NCBI GenBank assembly: GCA_024372625.1
Contig: CP099605.1
Location: forward strand, 2,728,001-2,792,000
Length of the DNA: 64,000 bases
Origin: Comamonadaceae bacterium OTU4NAUVB1
Lineage (GTDB): Bacteria; Pseudomonadota; Gammaproteobacteria; Burkholderiales; Burkholderiaceae_C
Direction: 5' to 3'
Shown here: piece after piece, positions 38,386 to 49,352 of the stretch
How the letters are laid out: every line of letters starts with the position of its first letter
Numbering within the stretch: position 1 is the stretch's first letter
Notes under the pieces: model-generated
What the model saw: only the letters and a program-made list of their open reading frames with translations
The model's database searches: none
Told to the model about the DNA's origin: nothing
Position numbers and translations under genes: made by a program

Positions 38386-39615
38386 TCAGAACAGCACGCG
38401 GCTGCGGATCGTTCCCGGCACCGCCGCGAGCTTTTCCAGCGCCAGGTCCGAGGACGCCGCGTCGATGTCGATCACGACGTAGCCGACCTTCTCGTTGGTC
38501 TGCAGGTACTGCGAGGCGATGTTGATGTGGTTCTCGGAGAAGATGCGGTTGATCTCCGACAGCACGCCCGGCACGTTGCGGTGGATGTGCAGCAGCCGGT
38601 GCTTGCCGGGGTGCGCCGGCAGCGCCACCTCGGGAAAGTTGACCGACGAGATCGACGTGCCGTTGTCGCTGTACTTCACCAGCTTCTCGGCCACCTCGCC
38701 GCCGATGTTGGCCTGCGCCTCCATCGTCGAGCCGCCCACGTGCGGCGTCAGGATCACGTTGTCCAGCCCGCGCAGGGGCGAGACGAACTCCTCGCTGTTG
38801 CTGCCCGGCTCGACCGGGAACACGTCGATCGCCGCGCCCCAGAGCTTCTTCGCCTTCAGCGCCGCGGCGAGCGCGTCGATGTCCACCACCGTCCCGCGCG
38901 CCGCGTTGATCAGGATGCCGCCGGGCTTCATGGCGGCGATCTCGTCGGGGCCGATCATCCACTGCGTCGAGGGCAGCTCCGGCACGTGCAGCGTCACGAT
39001 GTCGCTCTGCGCGAGCAGGTCGTGCAGGCGTTGCACCTGGCGCGCGTTGCCCAGCGGCAGCTTGTTGACCACGTCGTAGAACGCCACGTGCATGCCCAGC
39101 GACTCGGCCAGCACCGACAGTTGCGTGCCGATCGAGCCGTAGCCCACGATGCCCAGCGTCTTGCCGCGCGCCTCGTGCGAATTGATCGCCGACTTCAGCC
39201 AGCCGCCGCGGTGCGCCAGCGCGTTCTTCTCCGGCACGCCGCGCAGCAGCAGGATCGCCTCGGCCAGCACCAGTTCGGCCACCGAGCGGGTGTTGGAATA
39301 CGGCGCGTTGAACACCGCCACGCCGCGCTCGCGCGCCGCGTTCAGGTCGACCTGGTTGGTGCCGATGCAGAAGCACCCCACGGCCACCAGCTTGGGCGCC
39401 GCGGCGAGCACGTCGGCCGTCAGCTGGCTCTGCGAGCGGATGCCCAGGAAATGCACGTCGGCGAGGCGGGCCTTGAGTTCCTCGCCCTGCAACGCCTTGG
39501 GCAGGGTCTCGATCTGCGTGTAGCCCGCGCCCCGCAGCACTTCCACCGCCGAGGGATGGATGCCCTCGAGCAACAGGAACCGGATCTTGCTTTTGTCGAG
39601 TGAGGTCTTGGTCAT
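38386..39615 (-). CDS. serA: D-3-phosphoglycerate dehydrogenase
   Basis: A 409-residue NAD-dependent enzyme, the first step of serine synthesis. The Rossmann motif GIVGYGSIGTQL is at about residues 156-167. The catalytic Arg/Glu/His set lies in NAARGT, DVFPVEP and ILTPHVGGST. A C-terminal ACT domain (about residues 335-409, HIHRNVPGVLSEIN) allows feedback control by serine, as in E. coli SerA, whose length it matches. Starts at MTKTSLDKS. It is divergent from ugpB across 284 bases. Confidence 0.95.
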   Translation of the reverse strand: MTKTSLDKSKIRFLLLEGIHPSAVEVLRGAGYTQIETLPKALQGEELKARLADVHFLGIRSQSQLTADVLAAAPKLVAVGCFCIGTNQVDLNAARERGVAVFNAPYSNTRSVAELVLAEAILLLRGVPEKNALAHRGGWLKSAINSHEARGKTLGIVGYGSIGTQLSVLAESLGMHVAFYDVVNKLPLGNARQVQRLHDLLAQSDIVTLHVPELPSTQWMIGPDEIAAMKPGGILINAARGTVVDIDALAAALKAKKLWGAAIDVFPVEPGSNSEEFVSPLRGLDNVILTPHVGGSTMEAQANIGGEVAEKLVKYSDNGTSISSVNFPEVALPAHPGKHRLLHIHRNVPGVLSEINRIFSENHINIASQYLQTNEKVGYVVIDIDAASSDLALEKLAAVPGTIRSRVLF

Positions 39616-39899
39616 GGCGCGTGCCGCGAGAAGGCGGCCGGTACGCCCCGGCGCGGACCCGGTCGGGTCCGGTGCGGGGCCAGCGTGAGGCTGGAGGAAA
39701 AGGAGGGCGATGCTAGCATGGTGCATTGCAGCAAGCCGGACGCGTTCGCCGTGGCGCCAGGAGGGTTTCCCCCCTTGGAGAAAGCGCCGTCCGGCGGCAA
39801 AACCCCGAGGTCGCCGTCGTGTCACGAGCACGGCCTAGCATGCGCGCCTTTCGCGTCCCCGGCGCCCATCCGCGCCCTTTCCTCCAGGAGTCCTCCCTC

Positions 39900-41213
39900 A
39901 TGCGATTCAAGAAGCTCGCCCTGTGCACCGCACTGGCGGCCACCACCCTCGCCGGCACCGCGCAGGCCCAGACCGAAATCCAGTGGTGGCATTCGATGAC
40001 CGCCGTCAACAACGAATGGGTCAACGACCTGGCCAAGCAGTTCAACGAAAGCCAGAAGGACTACCGGATCGTCCCGACGTACAAGGGCCAGTACGAGGAA
40101 TCCATGACCGCCGCCGTCGCCGCGTTCCGCGCCGGCAACGCCCCGGACATCCTGCAGGTCTTCGAGGTCGGCACCGCCACCATGATGGCCAGCAAGGGCG
40201 CGATCGTGCCGGTGGGCAAGGTCATGAAGGACGCGGGCGAGAAGTTCGATGCGGCCGCCTACATCCCCGCCGTCGCCGGCTACTACACGGCACCCAACGG
40301 CCAGATGCTGAGCTTCCCGTTCAACAGCTCGACCACGGTCTTCTACTTCAACAAGGACGCCTTCAAGGCTGCCGGCCTGCCTACCGACAAGGCGCCCTCG
40401 ACCTGGCCGGAAGTGGTCTCCGCCGCCGCCAAGCTCAAGGCCAGCGGCCACAAGTGCCCGTTCACGACGGCGTGGCAGAACTGGACCCAGATCGAGAGCT
40501 TCTCGGCTTGGCACAACGTCGAGTTCGCCACCCGGAGCAACGGCCTGGCCGGCCTCGACGCGCGCCTGAAGGTCGACTCGCCCCTGCACCTGCGCCACGT
40601 CGAGAACCTCGCGAGCATGGTCAAGCAGGGCCTGTTCATCTACAAGGGCCGCTCCAACATCCCCGAGGCCTCGTTCGTCTCGGGCGAGTGCGCCATGATC
40701 AACACGTCCTCGGGCTTCTACGGCAACGTCGCCAAGAACGCCAAGTTCGGCTACGGCGTCGCGCCCCTGCCCTACTACCCGGACGTGCCCGGCGCCCCGC
40801 AGAACACCGTGATCGGCGGCGCCAGCCTGTGGGTGATGTCGGGCAAGACGCCCGAGAAGTACAAGGGCATCGCCAAGTTCTTCAGCTTCGTCTCGACGCC
40901 CGAAGTCCAGTCGGCCAGCCACAAGCGCACCGGCTACCTGCCGGTCACCACCGCCGCCTACAAGCTGACCGAGGACTCGGGCTTCTACAAGCAGAACCCC
41001 GGCACCGACGTGGCCGTCACGCAGATGATCCGCAAGGTCACCGACAAGAGCCGCGGCATCCGCCTGGGCAACTACGTGCAGATCCGCGCCATCGAGGACG
41101 AGGAACTCGAACAGGTCTGGAACGGCAAGAAGACCGCCAAGGAGGCGCTCGACGCCATCGTCAAGCGCAGCAACGAGCAGCTCGAACGCTTCCAGAAGGC
41201 CAACAAGGGCTGA
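39900..41213 (+). CDS. ugpB: sn-Glycerol-3-phosphate ABC transporter substrate-binding protein
   Basis: A 437-residue periplasmic binding protein with a Sec signal peptide (cleavage after about residue 23, AQA-Q). IQWWHSMT, FNSSTTVFYFNKDAFKAAG and the FTTAWQNWTQIESFSAWHN segment match UgpB. The binding protein is encoded first in ugpB-A-E-C-Q, as in E. coli. A CCAGGAGTC ribosome-binding site lies before the ATG. The 284-base upstream gap shared with serA presumably carries the promoter; an ATGCTAGCAT palindrome stands at 39710-39719, and no Pho box is obvious to me. Confidence 0.94.
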   Translation: MRFKKLALCTALAATTLAGTAQAQTEIQWWHSMTAVNNEWVNDLAKQFNESQKDYRIVPTYKGQYEESMTAAVAAFRAGNAPDILQVFEVGTATMMASKGAIVPVGKVMKDAGEKFDAAAYIPAVAGYYTAPNGQMLSFPFNSSTTVFYFNKDAFKAAGLPTDKAPSTWPEVVSAAAKLKASGHKCPFTTAWQNWTQIESFSAWHNVEFATRSNGLAGLDARLKVDSPLHLRHVENLASMVKQGLFIYKGRSNIPEASFVSGECAMINTSSGFYGNVAKNAKFGYGVAPLPYYPDVPGAPQNTVIGGASLWVMSGKTPEKYKGIAKFFSFVSTPEVQSASHKRTGYLPVTTAAYKLTEDSGFYKQNPGTDVAVTQMIRKVTDKSRGIRLGNYVQIRAIEDEELEQVWNGKKTAKEALDAIVKRSNEQLERFQKANKG

Positions 41214-41251
41214 GTCCCGCGCACCGCGACCGCGCGCCGGTCGCTAGACTC

Positions 41252-41289
41252 GCCCGCCTCGGCTCCTCGCATGGAGCAGGCGGGCTTTT
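41252..41289 (+). terminator. Strong hairpin plus T-run between ugpB and ugpA
   Basis: An 8-base outer stem GCCCGCCT/AGGCGGGC and a 5-base inner stem GCTCC/GGAGC with a small bulge are followed by TTTT. It lies inside the operon and may act as a partial terminator or 3' stabiliser that gives more UgpB than permease. Confidence 0.7.
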
Positions 41290-41304
41290 CATTTCAGGGT
41301 TTTC

Positions 41305-42186
41305 ATGGACAAGCGTGTCTTCTTCCGCTCCGGCTGGCTGCCGTGGGCGCTGCTGGCGCCGCAGATGCTGGTCATCGGGGTCTTCTTCTTCTGGCCGGCC
41401 GGCCAGGCGCTCTACCAGTCGCTGCAGCAGCAGGACCCGTTCGGCACTTCGATCGAGTACGTCGGACTGGACAATTTCCGCCAGCTGTTCGCCGACCCGG
41501 GCTATGTCGAATCGTTCAAGACCACGGCGCTGTTCTCGGTGCTGGTCGCGGGCATCGGCATCGCGGTGTCGCTGCTGCTGGCCGTCTTCGCCGACCGCAT
41601 CACGCGCGGGGGCACCTTCTACAAGACCATGCTGATCCTGCCCTACGCCGTGGCCCCGGCCGTGGCGGCGGTGCTGTGGGTGTTCATGTTCTCGCCCTCG
41701 CTGGGGGTGGTGGCCTATGCGCTGGGCCACCTGGGCATCGACTGGAACCACCTGCTGAATTCCGGCCACGCCATGACGCTGATCGTGATGGCGGCGATCT
41801 GGAAGCAGCTCTCCTACAACTTCCTGTTCTTCCTCGCCGGCCTGCAGTCGATCCCGCGCTCGCTCATCGAGGCGGCCGCCATCGACGGCGCGCGGCCGTG
41901 GCGCCGCTTCTGGACGGTGCAGTTCCCGCTGCTCTCGCCCACGACCTTCTTCCTGCTGGTCATCAACATCGTCTACGCCTTCTTCGACACCTTCGCGATC
42001 GTCGATGCCGCCACGCACGGCGGCCCGGGCACGGACACGGCGATCCTGGTCTACAAGGTCTACTACGACGGCTTCAAGGCCATGGACCTGGGCGGCTCGG
42101 CCGCGCAGTCGGTGGTGCTGATGGCGATCGTCGTGGTGCTCACCGTCATCCAGTTCCGCTACGTCGAGAAGAAAGTGAATTACTGA
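41305..42186 (+). CDS. ugpA: Glycerol-3-phosphate ABC transporter permease UgpA
   Basis: A 293-residue inner-membrane subunit with six membrane helices. The MalF/UgpA-type EAA loop is EAAAIDGARPWRRFWTVQFPLL (about residues 192-213), which contacts the UgpC ATPase. It begins MDKRVFFRS, 91 bases after ugpB and just after the intercistronic hairpin. One base separates its stop from the ugpE start. Confidence 0.94.
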   Translation: MDKRVFFRSGWLPWALLAPQMLVIGVFFFWPAGQALYQSLQQQDPFGTSIEYVGLDNFRQLFADPGYVESFKTTALFSVLVAGIGIAVSLLLAVFADRITRGGTFYKTMLILPYAVAPAVAAVLWVFMFSPSLGVVAYALGHLGIDWNHLLNSGHAMTLIVMAAIWKQLSYNFLFFLAGLQSIPRSLIEAAAIDGARPWRRFWTVQFPLLSPTTFFLLVINIVYAFFDTFAIVDAATHGGPGTDTAILVYKVYYDGFKAMDLGGSAAQSVVLMAIVVVLTVIQFRYVEKKVNY

Positions 42187-42187
42187 C

Positions 42188-43039
42188 ATGGTCGAGAAAC
42201 GCGGAACCCAGGGCATCCTCGCGCACGTCATCGTGATGCTGGGGGTGCTGATCGTCGCCTTCCCGCTCTACCTGGCCTTCGTGGCCTCCACGCACACGGC
42301 GCAGGACATCGTGCAGGCGCCCATGCCGCTGCTGCCGGGTTCGAACCTGCGCGAGAGCTACATGGCGGCGCTGTTCGGGCGCGAGAACGCCGGCGGCTCC
42401 AACGCGCCGGTGGCGCACATGATGTGGGTGAGCCTGGTGACGGCCCTGGTCATCGCCATCGGCAAGATCACGATCTCGCTGCTGTCGGCCTTCGCCATCG
42501 TGTACTTCCGCTTCCCGTTCAGGAAGACCGTGTTCTGGGCCATCTTCGTGACGCTGATGCTGCCGGTGGAGGTGCGCATCCTGCCGACCTACGAGGTGCT
42601 GGCCAACCTGCACATGCTCAACACCTACGCCGGACTGACGGTGCCGCTGATCGCCTCGGCCACGGCGACGTTCCTGCTGCGCCAGTTCTTCATGACGGTG
42701 CCCGAGGAGCTGACCGAGGCCTCGCGCATGGACGGCGCGAGCCCGATGCGCTTCTTCTTCGACGTGCTGCTGCCGCTGTCGAAGACCTCGATCGCGGCGC
42801 TGTTCGTGATCCAGTTCATCTACGGCTGGAACCAGTACCTGTGGCCGCTGATCGCCACCACCGGCGAGGACATGTACCCGGTGGTGGTGGGCATCAAGCG
42901 GATGATCGCCGGGGGCGACGGCCAGAACGAATGGAACGTCGTGATGGCCACGGCCATCCTGGCGATGCTGCCGCCCGCGATCGTCGTGGTCGCGATGCAG
43001 AAGTGGTTCGTCAAGGGCCTGGTGGATACGGAGAAATAA
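42188..43039 (+). CDS. ugpE: Glycerol-3-phosphate ABC transporter permease UgpE
   Basis: A 283-residue inner-membrane subunit, MalG/UgpE type, with six helices. The EAA loop [21 protein letters not shown] is at about residues 178-198. It forms the transport channel with UgpA. The ATG lies directly after the ugpA stop. The ugpC start is seven bases downstream. Confidence 0.94.
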   Translation: MVEKRGTQGILAHVIVMLGVLIVAFPLYLAFVASTHTAQDIVQAPMPLLPGSNLRESYMAALFGRENAGGSNAPVAHMMWVSLVTALVIAIGKITISLLSAFAIVYFRFPFRKTVFWAIFVTLMLPVEVRILPTYEVLANLHMLNTYAGLTVPLIASATATFLLRQFFMTVPEELTEASRMDGASPMRFFFDVLLPLSKTSIAALFVIQFIYGWNQYLWPLIATTGEDMYPVVVGIKRMIAGGDGQNEWNVVMATAILAMLPPAIVVVAMQKWFVKGLVDTEK

Positions 43040-43046
43040 ACAAACC

Positions 43047-44054
<1,008 letters not shown>

Positions 44055-44091
44055 ACGAGCGACGCGTCGCACCCGGTCCAGGATCATCGCC

Positions 44092-44904
44092 ATGACCTCC
44101 GCCATGACCTCCATCCCGCCCGCCGCCCCGACCGTCGCTCCCGGTGCGCCGGCACCCGCCGTCCCCCGGGCCGACTGGCCCTATCCGCGCTGGATCGCCC
44201 ACCGCGGCGCCGGCCGCCTCGCGCCGGAGAACACGCTGGCGGCCTTCCGCCTCGGGGCCGCCCACGGCTATCGCATGTTCGAGTGCGACGTCAAGCTCAG
44301 CGCCGACGGCGTGCCTTTCCTGCTGCACGACGCCACGCTCGAACGCACCACCGACGGCCGGGGCACGGCCGGCGACCTCGACTGGGCCCGGCTGTCGCGG
44401 CTCGACGCCGGCGGCTGGCATTCGCGCGCCCACGCCGGCGAGCCGCTGGCACGGCTGGAGAACGTCGCGCGCTTCTGCCTGCGCAACGGCCATCACCTGA
44501 ACATCGAGATCAAGCCCACGCCCGGCACCGAACGCCGCACCGGCGAGGTGGTGGCGCAGGAGGCCGCGCGCCTGTGGGCCGGCCAGCCGGTGCCGCCGTT
44601 GCTGACCTCGTTCCAGCCCCTGGCGCTCGAGGGCGCGCGTCACGGCGCCGAGCACCTGCCGCGCGGGCTGCTGCTCGACGCGCTGCCCGAGGGCTGGCTC
44701 GAGGAAGCCCTGCGCCTGGACTGCGTCGCCGTCGTGTGCAACCAGGCGCTCTGGAGCGAGGCCACGGTGGCGCGCGCGCGTGACGCCGGCCTGCGCACCC
44801 TGAGCTACACCGTGAACGACGACTGGGCGGCGCAGCGGCTGATCGCGCTCGGCACGGACGGCGTCATCACCGACCGCATCGACCTCTTCGCTGCGGCAAG
44901 CTAG
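44092..44904 (+). CDS. ugpQ: Cytoplasmic glycerophosphodiester phosphodiesterase
   Basis: A 270-residue GDPD-family hydrolase that cuts glycerophosphodiesters to glycerol 3-phosphate and an alcohol. IAHRGAGRLAPENTLAAF has the catalytic His and Glu. FECDVKLSADGVPFLLHD and IEIKPTPG hold metal and catalytic residues. No signal peptide is apparent, so it would act on substrates brought in by Ugp. It is the last gene of the operon, 37 bases after ugpC. The extra N-terminal Pro/Ala stretch makes the exact start uncertain. Confidence 0.93.
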   Translation: MTSAMTSIPPAAPTVAPGAPAPAVPRADWPYPRWIAHRGAGRLAPENTLAAFRLGAAHGYRMFECDVKLSADGVPFLLHDATLERTTDGRGTAGDLDWARLSRLDAGGWHSRAHAGEPLARLENVARFCLRNGHHLNIEIKPTPGTERRTGEVVAQEAARLWAGQPVPPLLTSFQPLALEGARHGAEHLPRGLLLDALPEGWLEEALRLDCVAVVCNQALWSEATVARARDAGLRTLSYTVNDDWAAQRLIALGTDGVITDRIDLFAAAS

Positions 44905-44943
44905 CGCGTTTTGCATCCGTGGCCCCGCGCGGCCTTGTCATCG

Positions 44944-47505
44944 ATGAGAACGACCTCCGGACCTTCCGCCTTCCTCGCCCTTCTCCTTGTCTGGCTGACG
45001 CTCGCCCTGGGCGCGCCGGCCGCCGCGCAGCAGCCCGCGACGGCCCAGACCTCCCAGCCGGCGGCGACGGCCGGCGAGGCCGCCCCGGTCGAGCCCGAGG
45101 TCACCGTGCCCGCGCTGCGCAAGCGCCTCGACCAGCTGCCGGAGAACGTCGACGACAACGCGGACGTGCCGCGCCTGATCGGCGAGACACAGGACATCGT
45201 CGCGCAGGCGCAGCGCTTCGTCGCCTCGCGCGACGGGCAGCTCGCCGACCTGAACGCGCGCCTGGGCGAACTCGGCGCCGCGCCGGCGGCCGGCGCGACC
45301 GAGGCGTCCGACATCACGCGCCAGCGCGCGACGCTGGAGAAGGAACGCAACGCGCTCGACGCCGACATCCGCCTGGCCCGCCTGGTCGCCGTCGATGCCC
45401 AGCAGCGCACCGCCGACCTGCAGGCGCGGCGCCGCGCGCTGTTCGAGGCACGCATCCTGGAGCGCGTGGAGTCGCCGCTGGGCGCGGCCTTCTGGCGGCG
45501 CATCGGTGCGGCGTGGCCCACCGACCAGGCGCGCCTGCGCGGGCTCGGCAACGACCTGCGCGGCGGGCTCGCCAGCGCCTGGCGCGAGGACGGTCTCGGC
45601 CTGTTCCTGGCGTCCCTCGCCGGCGCGCTCCTGCTGGTCGTGCTGGGCAGCTGGGCCGCCGAGCACGCCCTGATCAAGCTGGCGGTGCGGGTCTTCCCGG
45701 TCGGACGGCTGCGGCGCTCGCTGCTGGCCGTCGCCACCGTGCTGTCGACCACCGCCATCACCGCGCTGGGCACCGAATGGGCCTGGCAGGCGCTGCTGCG
45801 CCAGGGCGACTGGTCGGCCGTCGCCCAGGGCCTGGGCGATTCGGCGGCCCGGCTCGCCGCCTTCGTCGGCTTCGTCGTCGGCCTGGGCCGGGCGCTGCTG
45901 GCCAACCACCGCACCAGTTGGCGCCTGCCGCCCATGTCCGACGCCATCGCCTCGCGCCTGGCGCCGCTGCCCTGGGTGATCGCCGGGGTCTCGACGCTGA
46001 TCTGGGCGGTCACGCAGGTCAACACCGCCGTCCAGGCGAGCCTGGCGGCGGTCGTGGCCACGCACGCGCTCACCGCGCTCGCGCTGGCCGCGCTGTCGAC
46101 CTGGATGCTGCTGCGCTTGCGGACCTCCAGCGTCGTCGACGCGGCGGGCGGCACGGCGGCCGTGGCCGCTGCGTCAAATGCATCGAGCCGGTCCGGCGCG
46201 CCGGAGGCGAAGCCCGCCGCACGCACCGACGACGATGCCCCGCCGACCGAACACGAGGCGGTGGCCGCGGGCCGGCCCCTGTGGGTGGGCATCGTCACCG
46301 GCGTCATGACGGCGGTGACGATCGCGATCTGCGTGCTGGTGGCGCTGGGCTTCGTCTCGCTGGCGAGCTTCGTGGCCAGTCAGCTGACCTGGACGGGGAT
46401 CGTCGCCGCCGCGGCCTACCTGCTGTTCAAGTTCGCCGACGACCTGTTCATGGCGCTGCTGTCCTCGCGCGGGAGCACCGGCCAGCGGCTGCACAAGAGC
46501 TTCAACATCGCGCCGCACACGCTCGACCAGGCGGCCGTGGTGCTGTCGGCGGTCAGTCGCGTCACGTTGTTCTTCTACCTGGTGATCGCCCTGCTGGCGC
46601 CGCTGGGCACCACGCCCGACGAGCTGTTCCAGCGCAGCGGCGCCGTCGGCGCGAGCCTGAAGGTCGGCCAGTTCGAACTCGTGCCCGGCGCGCTGCTGGG
46701 GGCCTTCGCGGTGCTGGTGGGCGGCTTCGTCGCCATGCGCGTGGCCCGGCGCTGGCTCGACGACAGCTACCTGCCGACCACCACCCTGGAGCCGGGCATG
46801 CGCAGCTCGCTGCTCACGCTGCTGGGCTACGTGGGCGGGGCGGTGGTCATCGGCTCGGCGCTGTCGGCGCTGGGCCTGGGCATCGAGCGCATCGCCTGGG
46901 TGGCCAGCGCGCTGTCGGTGGGCATCGGCTTCGGCCTGCAGGCGATCGTGCAGAACTTCATCTCCGGGCTGATCCTGCTGGCCGAGCGGCCGGTGAAGGT
47001 CGGCGACTGGGTGGTGCTGGGCAACGCCGAGGGCGACGTGCGCCGCATCAACGTGCGCGCCACCGAAATCCAGCTGGGCGACCGCTCCACCCTGATCGTG
47101 CCCAACTCGGAATTCATCACCAAGACGGTCCGCAACATGACGCTGGTCAACGCCGAGGGCCGGGTGCTGATCCGCCTGCCGATGCCGCTGACCACCGACG
47201 CCAACCTCGCCCGCGAGGTGCTGCTCGCGGCCTGCACCGGACACGCCGGGGTGCTGAAGACGCCGGAGCCTTCGGTCTCGCTCGACGGCATCGAGGGCGG
47301 ATTCCTGATCTTCCAGGTGATCGCCTACGTCGCCAGCCCGCGCCTGGCCGGCGGCGTGCGCAGCGAGCTGCTCTTCACGATGCTCGACGAGCTGCGCCGG
47401 CGCGACCTGCCGCTCGCGGCCTACGCCGCGGCGGCGGCGCCGACGCCGGTGGCGCCGCAGTCGGCATCCAGCCCGTTGCCGCCGCCCTCGGCCCCGGCGG
47501 GCTGA
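44944..47505 (+). CDS. Large MscS-family mechanosensitive channel (DUF3772)
   Basis: An 853-residue inner-membrane protein. A signal peptide (about residues 1-28) is followed by a periplasmic DUF3772 region (about residues 55-205). About ten membrane helices come next, interrupted by an Ala/Ser/Asp-rich cytoplasmic stretch (about 405-435). The MscS pore and beta domain lie at about residues 640-790, with GIGFGLQAIVQNFISGL and ERPVKVGDWV. It resembles the DUF3772-MscS group (YbdG/YjeP-like large channels) rather than small MscS, and would protect against hypo-osmotic shock. It starts 39 bases after ugpQ. Confidence 0.9.
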   Translation: MRTTSGPSAFLALLLVWLTLALGAPAAAQQPATAQTSQPAATAGEAAPVEPEVTVPALRKRLDQLPENVDDNADVPRLIGETQDIVAQAQRFVASRDGQLADLNARLGELGAAPAAGATEASDITRQRATLEKERNALDADIRLARLVAVDAQQRTADLQARRRALFEARILERVESPLGAAFWRRIGAAWPTDQARLRGLGNDLRGGLASAWREDGLGLFLASLAGALLLVVLGSWAAEHALIKLAVRVFPVGRLRRSLLAVATVLSTTAITALGTEWAWQALLRQGDWSAVAQGLGDSAARLAAFVGFVVGLGRALLANHRTSWRLPPMSDAIASRLAPLPWVIAGVSTLIWAVTQVNTAVQASLAAVVATHALTALALAALSTWMLLRLRTSSVVDAAGGTAAVAAASNASSRSGAPEAKPAARTDDDAPPTEHEAVAAGRPLWVGIVTGVMTAVTIAICVLVALGFVSLASFVASQLTWTGIVAAAAYLLFKFADDLFMALLSSRGSTGQRLHKSFNIAPHTLDQAAVVLSAVSRVTLFFYLVIALLAPLGTTPDELFQRSGAVGASLKVGQFELVPGALLGAFAVLVGGFVAMRVARRWLDDSYLPTTTLEPGMRSSLLTLLGYVGGAVVIGSALSALGLGIERIAWVASALSVGIGFGLQAIVQNFISGLILLAERPVKVGDWVVLGNAEGDVRRINVRATEIQLGDRSTLIVPNSEFITKTVRNMTLVNAEGRVLIRLPMPLTTDANLAREVLLAACTGHAGVLKTPEPSVSLDGIEGGFLIFQVIAYVASPRLAGGVRSELLFTMLDELRRRDLPLAAYAAAAAPTPVAPQSASSPLPPPSAPAG

Positions 47506-47529
47506 AGGCGCCGTGGCCCTGTCGCGGTG

Positions 47530-47808
47530 CTATTTCCAGGACCGCGAGAGCGCCCATTGCGCGCTGGCGCCCACCCCCACCAGTGCGACGTAGCTGGCCA
47601 TCCGGCCGTCGCGTCCGAAGACCCACAACCCGATCGCCAGCACCGCCACCCCGGCGACGGCGTTGAGCCCCACCTGGACCCAGAACCCGGGCGCGCCGGC
47701 GTCGCGGGGCAGCATCCAGCGCGCGGCCAGGGCCAGCGCGAGCGCCAGGAACAGGGCCGGGGCGACGAAGTTCAGCAGCGAGAGGGAAAGGAGGTGGGCG
47801 ACGGACAT
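47530..47808 (-). CDS. Small hypothetical membrane protein
   Basis: A 92-residue protein with three hydrophobic segments (about residues 5-27, 36-58 and 66-86) and few charges. [14 protein letters not shown] is the most likely start. I do not recognise a family. It converges with the MscS-type gene and is divergent from hemA. The reading frame is consistent with coding (GC-rich third positions), but the gene is short and could be an over-call. Confidence 0.55.
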   Translation of the reverse strand: MSVAHLLSLSLLNFVAPALFLALALALAARWMLPRDAGAPGFWVQVGLNAVAGVAVLAIGLWVFGRDGRMASYVALVGVGASAQWALSRSWK

Positions 47809-47899
47809 GGGACGGGCCGCTCGGGCCTCGAAATGGTGCATTCCGCAGCCCCGGCGCGGGGCATGCGCGGCGTCCGGCGGACGGGACGACGACAAATTT

Positions 47900-47905
47900 T
47901 ATAAT
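47900..47905 (+). promoter_or_regulatory. Consensus -10 box directly before hemA
   Basis: A perfect TATAAT followed by CGGGGACT and then the hemA ATG. A start at the usual 6-8 bases would give a leader of 0-2 bases. There is no Shine-Dalgarno sequence between box and ATG. Confidence 0.55.
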
Positions 47906-47913
47906 CGGGGACT

Positions 47914-49203
47914 ATGTCAGTCTGGGCCCTCGGCTTGAACCACACGACCGCGCCGCTCGATCTGCGCGGTCGTTTCGCGTTCGCCGTCGATCAGATCCCC
48001 CCGACCCTGAACAGCCTGCGCGAGTCCTTCGCCTCGGGCCGTCATCCGGACGTCGAGGCCGCCATCATCTCGACGTGCAATCGCACCGAGATCTACTGGG
48101 TGTCGGACCACCAGGCCGCGCTCGACCACACCGTCGGCTGGCTGGCCGACAGCGGCGGCGTCAGCCGCGACGTGCTGCGCTCGCACACCTACACCCTGCA
48201 CGACGACGCCGTCGCCCGCCACGCCTTCCGCGTCGCCAGCGGGCTCGATTCCATGGTGCTGGGCGAGGCGCAGATCCTCGGCCAGATGAAGGACGCCGTG
48301 CGCGCCGCCGAGACCGCCGGCGCCCTGGGCAGCACGCTCAACCAGCTCTTCCAACGCTCCTTCGCCGTCGCCAAGGAAGTGCGCACCGCCACCGAGATCG
48401 GCGCGCACTCCATCAGCATGGCCGCCGCCGCCGTGCGCCTGGCCGGCCAGTTGTTCGAGGACCTGCGCGAGACGCGCGTGCTGTTCGTCGGCGCGGGCGA
48501 GATGATCGAGCTGGCCGCGACGCACTTCGCCGCCCGCCAGCCCAAGTCGATCACCATCGCCAACCGCACGGCCGAGCGCGGCGAGCGGCTCGCCGCGCGC
48601 TTCGGCGGCCAGGCGATGCGGCTGGCCGACCTGCCCGCGCGGCTGGCCGACTTCGACATCGTGGTGAGCTGCACCGCCAGCACGCTGCCGCTGATCGGCC
48701 TGGGCGCGGTCGAGCGCGCGCTGCGCCAGCGACGGCACCGCCCGATGTTCATGGTCGACCTGGCGGTGCCGCGCGACATCGAGCCGGAGGTCAAGGACCT
48801 GGAGGACGTCTACCTCTACACCGTGGACGACCTCGCCGCCGTGGTGCAGCAGGGCCAGGCCAGCCGGCAGGCGGCGGTGGCCCAGGCCGAGGTCATCATC
48901 GACGCGGGTGTCGAGAGCTTCATGCAGTGGCTCGGCCAGCGCGGCACGGTGCCCCTGATCCGCCAGCTCAATGCCCAGGCCGAGGAATGGCGGACGCTCG
49001 AGCTGGCGCGCGCGCGCAAGCTCCTGACCCGGGGCGAACCGGTCGAGGCCGTGCTCGAGGCGCTGGCGCGCGGGCTGACCCAGAAGATGCTGCACGGCGC
49101 CATGGCCGAACTCAACGCCGGCGACGCCGAGGCGCGCGAGCGCACCGCGCAGACCGTCTCGCGCCTGTTCCTGCGCGGCGACGCCACGCGCAAAGAGCGT
49201 TAG
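47914..49203 (+). CDS. hemA: Glutamyl-tRNA reductase
   Basis: A 429-residue enzyme that reduces glutamyl-tRNA to glutamate-1-semialdehyde, the first step of C5-type heme synthesis. [17 protein letters not shown] starts the catalytic domain. The catalytic Cys is in [23 protein letters not shown] and the NADPH motif [10 protein letters not shown] follow, with a C-terminal dimerisation domain. It precedes prfA-prmC as in many Proteobacteria. Confidence 0.96.
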   Translation: MSVWALGLNHTTAPLDLRGRFAFAVDQIPPTLNSLRESFASGRHPDVEAAIISTCNRTEIYWVSDHQAALDHTVGWLADSGGVSRDVLRSHTYTLHDDAVARHAFRVASGLDSMVLGEAQILGQMKDAVRAAETAGALGSTLNQLFQRSFAVAKEVRTATEIGAHSISMAAAAVRLAGQLFEDLRETRVLFVGAGEMIELAATHFAARQPKSITIANRTAERGERLAARFGGQAMRLADLPARLADFDIVVSCTASTLPLIGLGAVERALRQRRHRPMFMVDLAVPRDIEPEVKDLEDVYLYTVDDLAAVVQQGQASRQAAVAQAEVIIDAGVESFMQWLGQRGTVPLIRQLNAQAEEWRTLELARARKLLTRGEPVEAVLEALARGLTQKMLHGAMAELNAGDAEARERTAQTVSRLFLRGDATRKER

Positions 49204-49352
49204 CGACACGGTCCCGCCGCCTTGGCGTCCCCGCCGAGGCGCCAAGGCGGCCGGCGCGGCGGCACCGCCGTCCGCCCCGTCGCTTCAAGGCGTCGCGTCG
49301 CCACCGAAACTTCCTCGTCCCCGTCTTCCCGCCCCGTCCTCCGAGGTCCGCC

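Noticed and set aside
39710..39719. Palindrome ATGCTAGCAT in the serA-ugpB gap as an operator
   Set aside because: A single 10-base palindrome with no known regulator match. A related CTAGCATG at 39835 is not symmetric, so I do not call a site.
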